From: Atopobium sp.
GTDB taxonomy: Bacteria; Actinomycetota; Coriobacteriia; Coriobacteriales; Atopobiaceae
Length of the DNA stretch: 64,000 bases
Assembly (NCBI GenBank): GCA_015258715.1
Contig: JABZHR010000002.1
Span: 1-64,000, forward strand
Direction: 5' to 3'
In this document: in pieces, positions 17,464-26,273 of the stretch
Position numbering within the stretch: position 1 is the first letter of the stretch
Layout: each line of letters begins with the position of its first letter
Translations under genes and position numbers: made by a program
Notes under the pieces: model-generated
Seen by the model: the letters and a program-made list of their open reading frames with translations, nothing else
Told to the model about the DNA's origin: nothing
Databases searched by the model: none

Positions 17464-17654
17464 TATACGCATGCGAATTATGGCTACGACATACACTGCA
17501 CTTTGTGCATGCACCGCGATGTGTCTGGTGCCCGGGTCACATACGACCAGGGTGTAATTGTCGCTGAGCAAAATTTTCCTGGTATAGACTCGGGCGTAAA
17601 GCTATTTTGTAACTCTTGTGTGAGTATTCGCACATCCCGAGAGGATTTATTCGC
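17464..17654 (+). promoter_or_regulatory. Structured leader with candidate cysteine attenuator
   Basis: After the leader peptide's Cys codons, CTGGT (17525-17529) can pair with ACCAG (17546-17550). The same ACCAGG (17546-17551) can instead pair with CCTGGT (17578-17583), so the two stems exclude each other. A third stem, CTCGGG (17589-17594) with CCCGAG (17636-17641), ends right at the SD AGAGGA of the permease gene. A ribosome stalled at the last Cys codon (17522-17524) would cover the first arm. No U-rich terminator is evident, so control at translation initiation is the likelier output. The whole model is inferred from pairing. Confidence 0.45.
17471..17557 (+). CDS. Cys-rich leader peptide (28 codons)
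   Basis: The short frame starts at ATG 17471 and reads MRIMATTYTALCACTAMCLV, then eight more residues to TAA at 17555-17557. It holds three Cys within seven codons (12, 14, 18). It has no SD, but it begins where a strong promoter should start transcription, so leaderless translation is expected. Cys-rich leaderless upstream frames that act as cysteine-responsive attenuators are known in mycobacteria. Its role here is inferred from position, Cys content and the alternative stems behind it. Confidence 0.5.
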   Translation: MRIMATTYTALCACTAMCLVPGSHTTRV

Positions 17655-18308
17655 ATGGACTGGAGCTTCATAGGGGAACATCTCCCACTGTATGCAGAAG
17701 CTGCAAAAATAACGCTTACTATCTCTTTCTTTGGAGTTCTCTTCTCGCTTATCGTTGGTTTGATAAGTGCTCAGATTTCGCTGACAAAAATTCCTGTTTT
17801 AAGTCAGCTTAATGCTGTTTATGTTGAGCTTTCCAGAGGAACACCCCTGCTTATTCAGCTGTTTCTTATCTACTTTGGTCTGACTAAAGTTGGTCTGAAA
17901 ATGGATGCAGAGGTAGCTGCTGTTGTGGGTCTAACGTTTCTTGGTGGCTCCTATATGGCAGAAGTGTTTCGTGCAGGTTTTGAATCAGTTGCAGCTATTC
18001 AGTTTGAATCTGCACAGGTTTTGGGCCTCTCAAAGATTCAAGCGCTCCAGCACGTTATTCTTCCACAGGCACTTTCTGTAGCAATTCCAGGCCTTGTTGC
18101 TAACGTCATTTTCTTGATCAAGGAATCTTCCGTTGTTTCCGGCATTGCCCTTGCAGATTTGATGTACGTAACCAAGGACATTATCGGCATGCAATACGAC
18201 ACTACAGAAGCCCTCTTTATGCTGGTAATTGCTTATGTGATTATCCTTGTTCCTATTTCTTTGCTTGGCAGCTGGCTAGAGAGGAGGCTTGACTATGCCC
18301 GTCGATAA
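17655..18308 (+). CDS. Amino acid ABC transporter permease (first of two)
   Basis: This 217-residue HisM-type inner-membrane permease has about five spans. The conserved YVELSRGTPLLIQLFLIYF region lies near residues 55-75, and the ATPase-contact loop ESAQVLGLSKIQALQHVILP near 120. It pairs with the next permease as a heterodimer. The ATG at 17655 is chosen because AGAGGA lies at 17640-17645. A longer frame begins upstream at 17616 but would run through the leader hairpin. It overlaps the next gene by 14 bases. If the Cys leader is real, the system imports cystine or cysteine; otherwise the substrate is unknown. Confidence 0.9.
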   Translation: MDWSFIGEHLPLYAEAAKITLTISFFGVLFSLIVGLISAQISLTKIPVLSQLNAVYVELSRGTPLLIQLFLIYFGLTKVGLKMDAEVAAVVGLTFLGGSYMAEVFRAGFESVAAIQFESAQVLGLSKIQALQHVILPQALSVAIPGLVANVIFLIKESSVVSGIALADLMYVTKDIIGMQYDTTEALFMLVIAYVIILVPISLLGSWLERRLDYARR

Positions 18309-18972
18309 CATTTTGCTGCAGGAAGGAGTAATAACGCGCCTTCTTGGAGGCCTTGCAACAACGGTGCACATTGGCCTTATCTCTGTAGCACTTTCTATTC
18401 CTCTTGGTATTCTCGTTGGACTTTTTATGGCATCCAACAACAAGGTTGTTCGCGCAATTCTTCGTGTTTACCTTGAGATTGTTCGTGTTATGCCTCAACT
18501 GGTGTTGCTCTTTGTGGTGTACTTTGGCACTTCTGAATGGTTTGATGTCAACTTTGATGGCGTTGAGGCATCAATTGTGGTCTTTACCTTCTGGGGAGCT
18601 GCCGAGCTTGGAGACCTGGTAAGAGGAGCGTTGGAGTCAATTCCAGCATCTCAGTATGACGGTGCATTTGTGCTTGGCCTTTCTCGCCAGCAGACGTTCT
18701 TGAGGGTCATCCTACCTCAGGCCTTTAGGCGTCTTTTGCCGCCAGCCATCAATTTGATTACGCGCATGATTAAGACAACGGCGCTTTGTAATTTGATTAG
18801 TGTGGTTGAGCTGCTCAGAGTTGGTAGTCAGATTGCTGATTTTTATCGCTTCAAGTTCCCAACCGACGGAGCGCTTTGGATCTATGGAGCTATTTTCTTC
18901 CTGTATTTTGCCGCCTGCTTCCCACTTTCGTATCTTTCACGCAGGCTTGAGAGGAGCGCCTCACATGAGTAA
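18295..18972 (+). CDS. Amino acid ABC transporter permease (second of two)
   Basis: This 225-residue permease is similar in build to the preceding one: membrane spans, the [18 protein letters not shown] segment, and the contact loop [21 protein letters not shown] near 120-140. Having two permease genes in tandem is typical of HisQM-type importers. The ATG at 18295 has GAGGAGG at 18281-18287, seven bases away. The TTG at 18289 is too close. It overlaps the preceding stop by 14 bases and the next gene's start by 8, so translation is probably coupled throughout. Confidence 0.9.
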   Translation: MPVDNILLQEGVITRLLGGLATTVHIGLISVALSIPLGILVGLFMASNNKVVRAILRVYLEIVRVMPQLVLLFVVYFGTSEWFDVNFDGVEASIVVFTFWGAAELGDLVRGALESIPASQYDGAFVLGLSRQQTFLRVILPQAFRRLLPPAINLITRMIKTTALCNLISVVELLRVGSQIADFYRFKFPTDGALWIYGAIFFLYFAACFPLSYLSRRLERSASHE

Positions 18973-19720
18973 CACCGTTTTAGCAGTTAAGGACCTCACT
19001 AAGGTATATCCCTCAAGCGAGAAACCCGTGCTTGATAAGATTTCGCTTTCCATCAATAAAGGCGAGGTAGTTGTGGTGTTGGGACCTTCCGGTTGCGGTA
19101 AGTCTACGCTCCTTCGCGCTATTGTTGGCCTGGAGGATATCCAAGGGGGAGAGGTACTTCTCCACGATCAGGTAATTTCTGGTCAGAAGAGGGAAAGTGC
19201 TACAACAGGCATTGGAATGGTTTTTCAAAGCTACGATCTGTTCCCTAACATGACGGTTTTGAAAAACGTAACTCTGGCTCCTCTGGTGGCGCAGAAGCGT
19301 TCAGAGGCTGAGGTCTTAACTCAGGCAGAAGAGCTGCTGCGTCGAGTAGGGCTGTGGGAGAAGAAGGATGCCTATCCATCAGCGCTTTCTGGCGGTCAAA
19401 AGCAGCGTGTGGCCATTGTACGTGCTCTGATGACTAATCCTGAGGTGCTTTTGCTGGACGAGATTACTGCGGCTCTTGACCCCGAGATGGTTCACGAGGT
19501 TTTGCAGGTAGTTATGGAGCTAGCAGAGCAGGGAATGACCATGCTGGTGGTAACTCACGAGATGCGCTTTGCTCAAGCAGTTGCCGATCGAGTTATCTTG
19601 ATTGATCAGGGGCACATCGTAGAAGAGTCGTCCAATGCACAAGAGTTTTTCTCGGCACCTAAAACAGAAAGGGCACAAGAGTTTTTGCGTACCTTTGAAT
19701 TTGAACGTGTACATAAGTAA
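18965..19720 (+). CDS. Amino acid ABC transporter ATP-binding protein
   Basis: This 251-residue ATPase of the GlnQ/HisP type has Walker [10 protein letters not shown], the Q-loop [13 protein letters not shown], the signature LSGGQKQR, Walker [14 protein letters not shown] and the switch His VTHEM. The usual [10 protein letters not shown] is [10 protein letters not shown] here, a mild change in the Walker B/D-loop segment. The ATG at 18965 overlaps the upstream permease gene by 8 bases, with GAGAGGAG just before it. It powers the two permeases upstream and takes substrate from the binding protein at 19779. Confidence 0.92.
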   Translation: MSNTVLAVKDLTKVYPSSEKPVLDKISLSINKGEVVVVLGPSGCGKSTLLRAIVGLEDIQGGEVLLHDQVISGQKRESATTGIGMVFQSYDLFPNMTVLKNVTLAPLVAQKRSEAEVLTQAEELLRRVGLWEKKDAYPSALSGGQKQRVAIVRALMTNPEVLLLDEITAALDPEMVHEVLQVVMELAEQGMTMLVVTHEMRFAQAVADRVILIDQGHIVEESSNAQEFFSAPKTERAQEFLRTFEFERVHK

Positions 19721-19778
19721 ACAACGTGTTTTTGCACGTAGATGATGTAGTAATTGATACAACTTGTTAGGATTTGAA

Positions 19779-20675
19779 ATGAACTTCTTTGAAAATACTT
19801 CCGCTTCTCTTTCTCGCCGTGCTTTTCTTGGTGCAAGCGCACTTTCTGCTGCAGCTCTTCTGGCCGCTTGCAAGAAAAAGGATTCTGACGGAGCTCAGGG
19901 TGGATCTTCTGATACAGACTCAAAGTTTAGAACCCTTGATGACATAAAAAAGGCAGGCACAGTAAATATCGGCGTTTTCAGCGACAAGGCTCCTTTTGGT
20001 TATGTTGATGCAAACGGCAATTACGCTGGTTACGACATTGTTTTTGCAGAGCGCCTTGCAAAGGATATGGGCGTCAAGATCAACTACATTGCCACTGACG
20101 GACAGAACCGCGTACCTTTCTTGCAGTCCAATAAGGCAGATATCATGCTGGCAAACTTTACGGTAACCGATGACCGTAAAGAAAAGGTTGATTTCTCCCT
20201 GCCATACATGAAGATCAAGCTGGGCGTTGTTTCCCCATCCTCTGCGCCAATCACAGACGTTTCGCAGCTTGACGGCAAGAAGCTTATTGTTTCTAAGGGA
20301 ACCACAGCTGAGGTCTGGTTTGCTAAGAATGCACCTAAGGTTGAGCTGGTCAAATTTGATAGCTATGCCGATGCGTATAACGCACTGCTTGACGGCCGCG
20401 GCGATGCTTTCTCAACCGATAACACCGAGGTACTTGCATGGATCAAGTCTAACCCTGGCTTTGTTGTTGGCATCGATGACCTGGGCGACTCCGATACTAT
20501 CGCTGCTGCAGTTCACAAGGGCAATTCCTCGCTGTTGGAGTTTATCAACAACGAGATTACTGGCCCTCTTGCAGAGGAGAACTTCTTCCACAAGGATTAT
20601 GAAGAGACCCTTGCTCCAATTTACGGCGACGAGGTAGATCCAAACAACATTGTCGTCGAGGGCGGCAAAATCTAA
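19779..20675 (+). CDS. Amino acid ABC transporter substrate-binding lipoprotein with Tat-like signal
   Basis: This 298-residue SBP_bac_3 protein has the signal sequence SRRAFLGASALSAAALLAAC, which holds both a twin-arginine motif and a lipobox (LAAC). It is therefore probably a Tat-exported lipoprotein. The mature part shows TVNIGVFSDKAPFGYVDANG, GYDIVFAERLAKDMG and ADIMLANFTVTDDRKEKVDFS, standard for polar amino acid binding proteins. The ATG at 19779 is used because AGGA lies about seven bases upstream. It closes the four-gene transporter operon. Substrate is unknown; cyst(e)ine is suggested only by the leader. Confidence 0.88.
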   Translation: MNFFENTSASLSRRAFLGASALSAAALLAACKKKDSDGAQGGSSDTDSKFRTLDDIKKAGTVNIGVFSDKAPFGYVDANGNYAGYDIVFAERLAKDMGVKINYIATDGQNRVPFLQSNKADIMLANFTVTDDRKEKVDFSLPYMKIKLGVVSPSSAPITDVSQLDGKKLIVSKGTTAEVWFAKNAPKVELVKFDSYADAYNALLDGRGDAFSTDNTEVLAWIKSNPGFVVGIDDLGDSDTIAAAVHKGNSSLLEFINNEITGPLAEENFFHKDYEETLAPIYGDEVDPNNIVVEGGKI

Positions 20676-20714
20676 GTTCTTAAGTTAGCCTCAACACTTA
20701 AATATGCCCATTTC

Positions 20715-20749
20715 GCGAGAAGACCTTGCAGTTTGTAAGGTCTTCTCGC
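20715..20749. terminator. Hairpin after the second ABC transporter operon
   Basis: GCGAGAAGACCTT and AAGGTCTTCTCGC are perfect 13-base arms around a 9-base loop. The arms contain GCGAGAA, one base short of the abundant octamer GGCGAGAA. The T-tract is short (ATTTG), so it may be a weak terminator or an uptake-type element. Confidence 0.7.
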
Positions 20750-20781
20750 ATTTGTAGCTAAATTGTTAATTTGTACATCGC

Positions 20782-20833
20782 TTTTCAAAAATGTTTCTTT
20801 GTGCTGATAAAGTAGGTCAACTATTTTTTGACC
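20782..20833 (+). promoter_or_regulatory. kdgT promoter with inverted-repeat operator
   Basis: TTTTCA at 20782-20787 and TGATAA at 20805-20810 (17-base spacer) make a plausible promoter. GGTCAA (20815-20820) and TTGACC (20828-20833), a perfect inverted repeat with a 7-base AT spacer, sit at the expected start site, where a repressor would block transcription. No regulator gene is adjacent. Confidence 0.5.
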
Positions 20834-20855
20834 AACCAGGGCAAAGGAGCTGATA

Positions 20856-21833
20856 ATGGCAGCTGAACAGCAAAAGACAACTCGTAAAATTGGTGTCCCC
20901 AGGTTCCCTGGCGATATTATGCTTTATCCGCTTTCTGTGGGCCTACTGCTTCATTCTTTTTTCCCTCAAGTTCTAGAAATTGGTAGCTTCACCACAGCTG
21001 TTGCCAAGGGCGCCCCTGCGATTGTAGGTATTGTTCTGCTGTTTGTTGGTGCCTCTATTGACCTTAAGACGGTTCCAAAGGTTCTGAAGACTGGTTTAAC
21101 CATCCTTATTCCAAAACTTGCTATTGCTATTGCCTTTGGTCTCTTTGTTGCCAAATTCATGAACGACAATTTCTTTGGTCTTAATGCACTTTCCATTATT
21201 GGCGGTATTACCTTCTGTAATGTTGCTCTGTACATTGGTATTACTGCTGAGTATGGAACCCCTGATGAGCAGGGTGCCGCTGCTGTTCTGTCTCTTGTTG
21301 CAGGTCCTGCAGTTACCATGATTGCTCTAGGCGCAGCAGGCGTTGCAGCAATTTCTCCTACCGCGCTTATCGGTACACTGCTTCCTCTGGTTCTTGGTGT
21401 TGTTCTTGGTAACCTTAGTCCATTTATTAGGGGACTTTTGGTTCCTGGCATTAACCCTTGCATTGCTGTTGTTGGTTTTGCCCTTGGCTGCGGTATGAGT
21501 GTTGAGAATCTTATTACGGGCGGTCCATCAGGTATTCTTTTGGCAGTTCTTTGTATCATCACAGGTATCCTTACCATGCTTGTTGAGCGTCTTCTTGGCG
21601 GTTCTGGTAAGGCAAGTCTTGCAAGTGCAACTATTGCAGGCACTGCAACAACCACTCCTGCTGCAGTTGCTTCTGTTGATCCAACCTATACTGCTCAGGT
21701 TGTTGCAAACGCAAATGCTCAGCTTGCTGCTGCAGTAGTTATTACCGCGCTAGTTGCACCAGCATTTACTGGTTGGCTTGATAAGAAGCTGGCTAAGAAA
21801 AATGATGCCGGTGAGGTGCAGGCTTCAGAATAA
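20856..21833 (+). CDS. kdgT: 2-keto-3-deoxygluconate permease
   Basis: This 325-residue membrane protein of the KdgT family is an H+ symporter for 2-keto-3-deoxygluconate from pectin or hexuronate breakdown. About ten hydrophobic segments are visible. Family-like stretches are DIMLYPLSVGLLLHSFFPQ at the start, GITFCNVALYIGITAEYG in the middle and TIAGTATTTPAAVA near residue 255. AAAGGAG precedes the ATG. It stands alone: no kdgK, kdgA or regulator lies next to it, so the true substrate could be a related sugar acid. A two-way terminator follows. Confidence 0.85.
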   Translation: MAAEQQKTTRKIGVPRFPGDIMLYPLSVGLLLHSFFPQVLEIGSFTTAVAKGAPAIVGIVLLFVGASIDLKTVPKVLKTGLTILIPKLAIAIAFGLFVAKFMNDNFFGLNALSIIGGITFCNVALYIGITAEYGTPDEQGAAAVLSLVAGPAVTMIALGAAGVAAISPTALIGTLLPLVLGVVLGNLSPFIRGLLVPGINPCIAVVGFALGCGMSVENLITGGPSGILLAVLCIITGILTMLVERLLGGSGKASLASATIAGTATTTPAAVASVDPTYTAQVVANANAQLAAAVVITALVAPAFTGWLDKKLAKKNDAGEVQASE

Positions 21834-21883
21834 GTATCTGTCGAAAAATAATGTAGTGTGAACTAATTAATTTGCATGAAAAG

Positions 21884-21914
21884 CCCTCTTCTATCAGCGT
21901 AGAAGAGGGTTTTT
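21884..21914. terminator. Bidirectional terminator between kdgT and the convergent small gene
   Basis: CCCTCTTCTA and TAGAAGAGGG are perfect arms around a 6-base loop, with five T on the right and AAAAG on the left. It can serve both kdgT and the minus-strand gene ending at 21917. Confidence 0.88.
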
Positions 21915-21916
21915 AG

Positions 21917-22198
21917 TTACATAAGATAAATAACATGGCTAATTTCAAATACGAGAGCAAAGGCAAGAAAAACTAAAAGTGAAATCTTTGCCCGCTTTTT
22001 AATATCGCTTCTAAAAATGAGATACCAATTAATAATCCCAAGCAGAGTTAATACTAGAAAAAATAGCAACGGCGGAATAAGTCCCTGTTTCCACAGTAGT
22101 CGTGCACCCTGATAGGCAAGAAAACTAATAAGAAATACTGTGCGAAATGTTTTTCTAGAAATCGGTTCTGAAAAATTAAATATCTTCTCACCAAACAT
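21917..22198 (-). CDS. Small membrane protein of unknown function
   Basis: I do not recognise this 93-residue protein. It has a short polar start (MFGEKIFNFSEPISRK) and three hydrophobic segments (about 18-32, 40-60 and 73-92), so it should sit in the membrane. It has its own good start: TAAGGAGG lies about seven bases before the ATG (22196-22198). It also has its own terminator at 21884-21914, which supports a real gene. It is transcribed against kdgT and divergently from the SGNH hydrolase gene. No function can be suggested. Confidence 0.65.
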   Translation of the reverse strand: MFGEKIFNFSEPISRKTFRTVFLISFLAYQGARLLWKQGLIPPLLFFLVLTLLGIINWYLIFRSDIKKRAKISLLVFLAFALVFEISHVIYLM

Positions 22199-22315
22199 AT
22201 CTGTTGCCTCCTTATGGACAACAAGAGCAGTTTATTTGTTGCTAAAGATTGTAATACTGTCTATTAACCTCGTAGTATATAACTATAGTAATTTAACTTG
22301 TGATTGGAGGTGCGT

Positions 22316-23404
22316 ATGGAAGTGGGAGAGTGGAGCATTAGTTCTCCAGCATCTAAGTTTTTACTTAGTGCACCATGGTCAGAAAAGCTTGCTCATGGAT
22401 GGGTTCATCCACTGCGCATCTCTTCCAATCAGCTTAGAGTTATTGGCTCTTGCTCTTCCTGGCACCCCGGTCTTTTTAAACAGATGGCCGCTTGTACTTC
22501 AGATATTCAAGTTGCTTTTACCACGGACAGCTCAGAAGTGGTGCTTGATCTAAAAATTGATGAAGTTCCTAAGGGAGCCTCTTCTGTTTTACAGTTACTT
22601 AAAACAACGTATTTGAAAAAGCTTAGTTCCGTATTTGTGACAGTTGACGGTAAACCTTACAAGAACTTTTCACTCAATGATGCAGGTGAACAGACACTTT
22701 CTATTCATCTAGAAACAGAAACTTCTCAGGATGATCTTGCTAGGCTTCCAGGTTTTAATGACACGCATCACGTGAGTGTTTACTTGCCCTGTTTGCAGAG
22801 CGCTTCCGTTAAAAATCTCCGTGGCAATGGCACGTTTTTCTCGCCCGATGAGCCTAAGAAAAAGCTGGCGGTGTTTGGCGATTCTATTGCGCAGGGTTTT
22901 GTTGTGGAACGCCCAGACAAAACTTGGCCACGTTGTCTTGCTAAACGCATGAAGCTTGAGGTGGTTAACCAGGGAATTGGTGGACAAGTTTATCAGCCTG
23001 GCTCGTATACGTTTATTGAGGATGCTTCTTTAGTGGTTGTTGCGCTTGGAGCAAATTATCGATACGAGAAATGCGCAAAGTCGCAGGTAACATATGATAT
23101 TCAAAATTCACTCTGGCAGATCTCTCAAATGTATGCGGATACTCGCGTGGTGGTTTTGACGCCTACGCCTTATTTTGAGGATGCGTATCCCACGCACCCT
23201 TATTCTTGTTTTGCCGAAATTCCTCAAATTATTGAAGAAGTTGCTGGTAAGTTTGGTTTGCAGTGCATCTCTGGAGAAAAGTTGTTGCCGCAGGAGAAGA
23301 AATATTTTGCTGACGATGTGCATCCAAATTCAAAGGGAACCGCACTTTTGGCAAAGAATCTATTTGAAGCCTTAAAACAACCAGTTCAGGATAGTCTTTT
23401 TTAG
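22316..23404 (+). CDS. SGNH/GDSL-type hydrolase with N-terminal accessory domain
   Basis: This 362-residue protein has two parts. The N-terminal ~165 residues are a probable beta-sandwich (with LRVIGSCSSWHPGLFKQ), similar in layout to the accessory domain of two-domain carbohydrate esterases. The C-terminal ~190 residues are an SGNH esterase: KLAVFGDSIAQGF with the catalytic Ser, the Gly of GIGGQ, the Asn in VALGANY, and DDVHPNSKG with catalytic Asp and His. No signal peptide is present, so it acts inside the cell. The ATG at 22316 follows TTGGAGG. The substrate is unknown, possibly acetylated sugars. Confidence 0.82.
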   Translation: MEVGEWSISSPASKFLLSAPWSEKLAHGWVHPLRISSNQLRVIGSCSSWHPGLFKQMAACTSDIQVAFTTDSSEVVLDLKIDEVPKGASSVLQLLKTTYLKKLSSVFVTVDGKPYKNFSLNDAGEQTLSIHLETETSQDDLARLPGFNDTHHVSVYLPCLQSASVKNLRGNGTFFSPDEPKKKLAVFGDSIAQGFVVERPDKTWPRCLAKRMKLEVVNQGIGGQVYQPGSYTFIEDASLVVVALGANYRYEKCAKSQVTYDIQNSLWQISQMYADTRVVVLTPTPYFEDAYPTHPYSCFAEIPQIIEEVAGKFGLQCISGEKLLPQEKKYFADDVHPNSKGTALLAKNLFEALKQPVQDSLF

Positions 23405-23502
23405 ATACCAGACTTTCATAAAAGCTTTCTCAAAATTCAACACGACTTTTTGTCCGGTGAAACTTCTACACTAGAGGTGAAAAACATCTAGAAAGGATAC
23501 AC

Positions 23503-24744
23503 ATGAACATCACTAATCCTTTTGCACCTCATTTGACCGGGCAGCTTACAGAAGAAACTCAGGCCCTTGTGGCTGAGCAAATAGCCAAGGGTTCCTTAAG
23601 TCCTTACGCATGCAAAAATGAAGACATCATTCGCCGAGATTCCACCCATGACCAGGCATCGCTTTTGCGTCCTGCTTTTATGCGAGATGTCGAGAAAATC
23701 ATGCACACCCCTGCGTATAACAGGCTAAACGGCAAAACACAGGTCTTCTCGTTCCGTGCACATGATGATATTACGCGCCGTGGCCTTCATGAGCAGCTTG
23801 TTTGTAGAGTTGCTAAAGATATCGGACGTGCTCTTGGCCTTAACCTTGATTTGATCGAGGCAATTGCTCTTGGTCATGATGTGGGACATACTCCTTTTGG
23901 TCATGCAGGGGAGTATTTCCTCAATGATATGTATCACGAGCAAACGGGACGTTGGTTTTTCCACAACGTACAGAGCGTGCGCGTTCTTGATGGTCTTTAT
24001 GCAAGAAATCTTTCCCTACAGACGCTTGATGGAGTAATTTGCCACAACGGTGAGTTTGAACAACAGATACTTCAAATGAGTGATCTTTCAACTTTTGATG
24101 AGTTTGACAAGGTGGTGGAAGATTGCTGGGAGAGAGGTCCTCAGGCTATTGCTCATCTGCGTCCTATGACGCTTGAAGGTTGCGTTATGCGCATCTCCGA
24201 CATCATTGCGTATGTTGGAAAAGACAGACAGGATGCGCTTCGTGCTGGCGCTGCAACAGAAGAAACGTTTGATGATGGCCTTGGTGGCGCCTATAACGCA
24301 TGGGCTACCTCTGCTTTTGTTGCAGACATTGTTCAGAACAGCTTTGGTAAGCCTCAGATTTCTCTTTCTGAAGAGGCTTTTAAAGAGATGAAACGAGCAA
24401 AGCGCGAGAATTACCAGAAGATTTATGGTGCATCAGAAGCCAATGGTGATTTCTCTGAGGACATTAAGCACCTGTTTGAGAAGTTGTACGAATACGAGTT
24501 GTCCTCGCTTAAATCTGGTGATCAGAGCCTTGCAATTTTTAAGCATCATATTGAGCCGGTGAGTAGGCACCTTTCTAGGTACGGCCATACCTATAACTGG
24601 AAGAGTGACGTGCATCGTACTGTTGTTGATTTTATTTCCGCAATGACTGATGACTACTTTGTGGCTACCTGTGAAGCACTTTTCCCAGAAGCTCAGGAGC
24701 TCTTTCCTAAGAGAAGCTACTTTGCAGAAGGAGTACGTGCGTAA
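23503..24744 (+). CDS. dgt: Deoxyguanosinetriphosphate triphosphohydrolase-like HD protein
   Basis: This 413-residue HD-domain phosphohydrolase of the dGTPase family degrades dNTPs to nucleoside plus triphosphate. The metal-binding HD signature is clear: YNRLNGKTQVF, RRGLHEQLV, ALGHDVGHTPFGHAGE and the later Asp in RISDIIAYVGKD. The start ATG 23503 has AAAGGA upstream. The C-terminus ends with a short Arg/Ala tail. It is followed after 106 bases by rarA, so the two neighbours both bear on nucleotide pools and DNA maintenance. Confidence 0.9.
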   Translation: MNITNPFAPHLTGQLTEETQALVAEQIAKGSLSPYACKNEDIIRRDSTHDQASLLRPAFMRDVEKIMHTPAYNRLNGKTQVFSFRAHDDITRRGLHEQLVCRVAKDIGRALGLNLDLIEAIALGHDVGHTPFGHAGEYFLNDMYHEQTGRWFFHNVQSVRVLDGLYARNLSLQTLDGVICHNGEFEQQILQMSDLSTFDEFDKVVEDCWERGPQAIAHLRPMTLEGCVMRISDIIAYVGKDRQDALRAGAATEETFDDGLGGAYNAWATSAFVADIVQNSFGKPQISLSEEAFKEMKRAKRENYQKIYGASEANGDFSEDIKHLFEKLYEYELSSLKSGDQSLAIFKHHIEPVSRHLSRYGHTYNWKSDVHRTVVDFISAMTDDYFVATCEALFPEAQELFPKRSYFAEGVRA

Positions 24745-24838
24745 GGTTTACCACTCAGTCACGGTGTGGCAAACGGGCTCGCAAAGAGCATTTGTGTTAA
24801 GCCGGGTTTCTCGCCAAGCTTTTATGTTTGAGACGGGG

Positions 24839-24844
24839 TAAAAT
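24839..24844 (+). promoter_or_regulatory. -10 box of rarA, apparently leaderless start
   Basis: TAAAAT, preceded by GGGG, lies six bases before the rarA ATG at 24851, and no SD is present between them. Transcription would start at or beside the ATG. The -35 is unclear. Confidence 0.4.
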
Positions 24845-24850
24845 AGCTGC

Positions 24851-26182
24851 ATGGATACTTTATTTTCTGGCATGGAACGTGCCGCAAAAAAAGCTAATGC
24901 ACCACTTGCTGCCCGCATGCGTCCTACCACGCTTGATGGATACGTAGGTCAGGAAGATGCGGTTGGTCCTGGCTCTTGGCTGCGCAAGGCAATTGAGCAC
25001 GATACGCTCTCGTCCGTTTTGCTGTACGGTCCAGCGGGCACCGGAAAGACCACGCTTGCGCGCATCATCGCTCATACAACGCACGCAGAATTTGTAGAAG
25101 TATCTGCAATTACGGGAACTGTTAAAGATCTTCGTAGAGAGATTGAGGCCGCAGAATCAAGGCTTTTAACAGCAGGTAGAAGAACCATTCTGTTCATTGA
25201 TGAGATTCATCGTTTTACACGCTCTCAGCAAGATGCTCTGCTTCATGCGGTAGAAGACAGAATAGTTGTACTTATTGGTGCTACTACAGAAAACCCTTAC
25301 TTTGAGGTTAATAGCGCTCTGATTTCTCGCTCTCGTGTAGTGGAGCTGCATGCATTGTCAGATGCAGCAATCGATGAGCTCATTCAGCGCGCACTTGAGT
25401 CAGAAGACGGCCTAGCTGGCGCATTTGTCTTGGAAGAAGATGCTCGTAAAGAGATTGTGACGCTTGCAGGCGGAGATGGCCGTGCGGCTTTAACTTCTCT
25501 TGAGCTTGCCTCTCAGATGGTTGATGTTCCAGAATCTGCTGACAGCACAACATCTGAGCCGCTTGTTATCACCAAGCAAAACGTTCTTGAGGCAAATCCT
25601 CGCCGCGGACTTCCCTACGATAAAGCAGGAGATATGCACTATGACATTATCTCTGCGTTTATTAAGTCTATGCGAGGCTCAGACCCAGATGCCGCACTCT
25701 ATTGGCTTGCGCGCATGATCGATGCAGGTGAAGATCCTAAATTTATTGCGCGACGCATTATGATTTTGGCCTCAGAGGATATTGGCAATGCCGATCCTCA
25801 GGCGCTGCTCATTGCACATGCAGCATTTAGGTCAGCCGAGGTCATTGGATACCCTGAGTGCAGAATTAACCTTGCGCAAGCAGTTATTTATATGGCACTA
25901 GCACCAAAATCTAATGCTGCAGAAGCAGGTATTGATGCTGCCCTTCATGAGGTTAGAACAGGTCCAAGGCGAGAAGTTCCAAGTTACTTAAGAGACCGTA
26001 CGCGTCCTGGTTCTGAAGAGTATGGCAATTACCTCTATCCTCACAATTATCCTGGGGGATGGATTGAACAGCGTTATCTTCCAGAAGGACTTGAACGTGG
26101 TGCGTTCTTCTCGCCATCCCCAAGAGGTTGGGAAGCGTGGAGAATTGCAGCTACAGAGCGTGATCGTCACGAGGAAGCTTAG
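24851..26182 (+). CDS. rarA: Replication-associated recombination protein A (RarA/MgsA)
   Basis: This 443-residue AAA+ ATPase acts at stalled replication forks. Visible motifs are APLAARMRPTTLDGYVGQ at the N-terminus, Walker A GPAGTGKTT (about 57-65), Walker B FIDEIHRF, sensor 1 IGATTENP and the RarA-specific YDKAGDMHYDIISAFIKSMRGSDPDAALYW. The C-terminal tetramer domain ends with LYPHNYPGGWI-type sequence, as in family members. No SD precedes ATG 24851; a -10-like TAAAAT six bases upstream suggests a leaderless mRNA. The length matches the family. Confidence 0.93.
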   Translation: MDTLFSGMERAAKKANAPLAARMRPTTLDGYVGQEDAVGPGSWLRKAIEHDTLSSVLLYGPAGTGKTTLARIIAHTTHAEFVEVSAITGTVKDLRREIEAAESRLLTAGRRTILFIDEIHRFTRSQQDALLHAVEDRIVVLIGATTENPYFEVNSALISRSRVVELHALSDAAIDELIQRALESEDGLAGAFVLEEDARKEIVTLAGGDGRAALTSLELASQMVDVPESADSTTSEPLVITKQNVLEANPRRGLPYDKAGDMHYDIISAFIKSMRGSDPDAALYWLARMIDAGEDPKFIARRIMILASEDIGNADPQALLIAHAAFRSAEVIGYPECRINLAQAVIYMALAPKSNAAEAGIDAALHEVRTGPRREVPSYLRDRTRPGSEEYGNYLYPHNYPGGWIEQRYLPEGLERGAFFSPSPRGWEAWRIAATERDRHEEA

Positions 26183-26273
26183 GATTTTGAATTAGTTAAG
26201 TGGGAGCATTAAGAAGGCGCTCCTCGGGTAGAATAAAAGGAACTGTAACCGTTAGCTTTGAGGGATGGCATAG

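Noticed and set aside
17500..17550. T-box riboswitch, because of CACCGCG near 17513
   Set aside because: The T-box core AGGGTGGNACCGCG is not present, and no anticodon-specifier stem is evident.
6626..26235. GGGTAGAAT/GGGTAAAAT words before htrA (6626), the PLC gene (15105), rarA (24836) and the DUF948 gene (26226) as SigB-type -10 boxes
   Set aside because: No GTTT-type -35 at the right distance was found in those I checked, so a shared SigB promoter is not supported.
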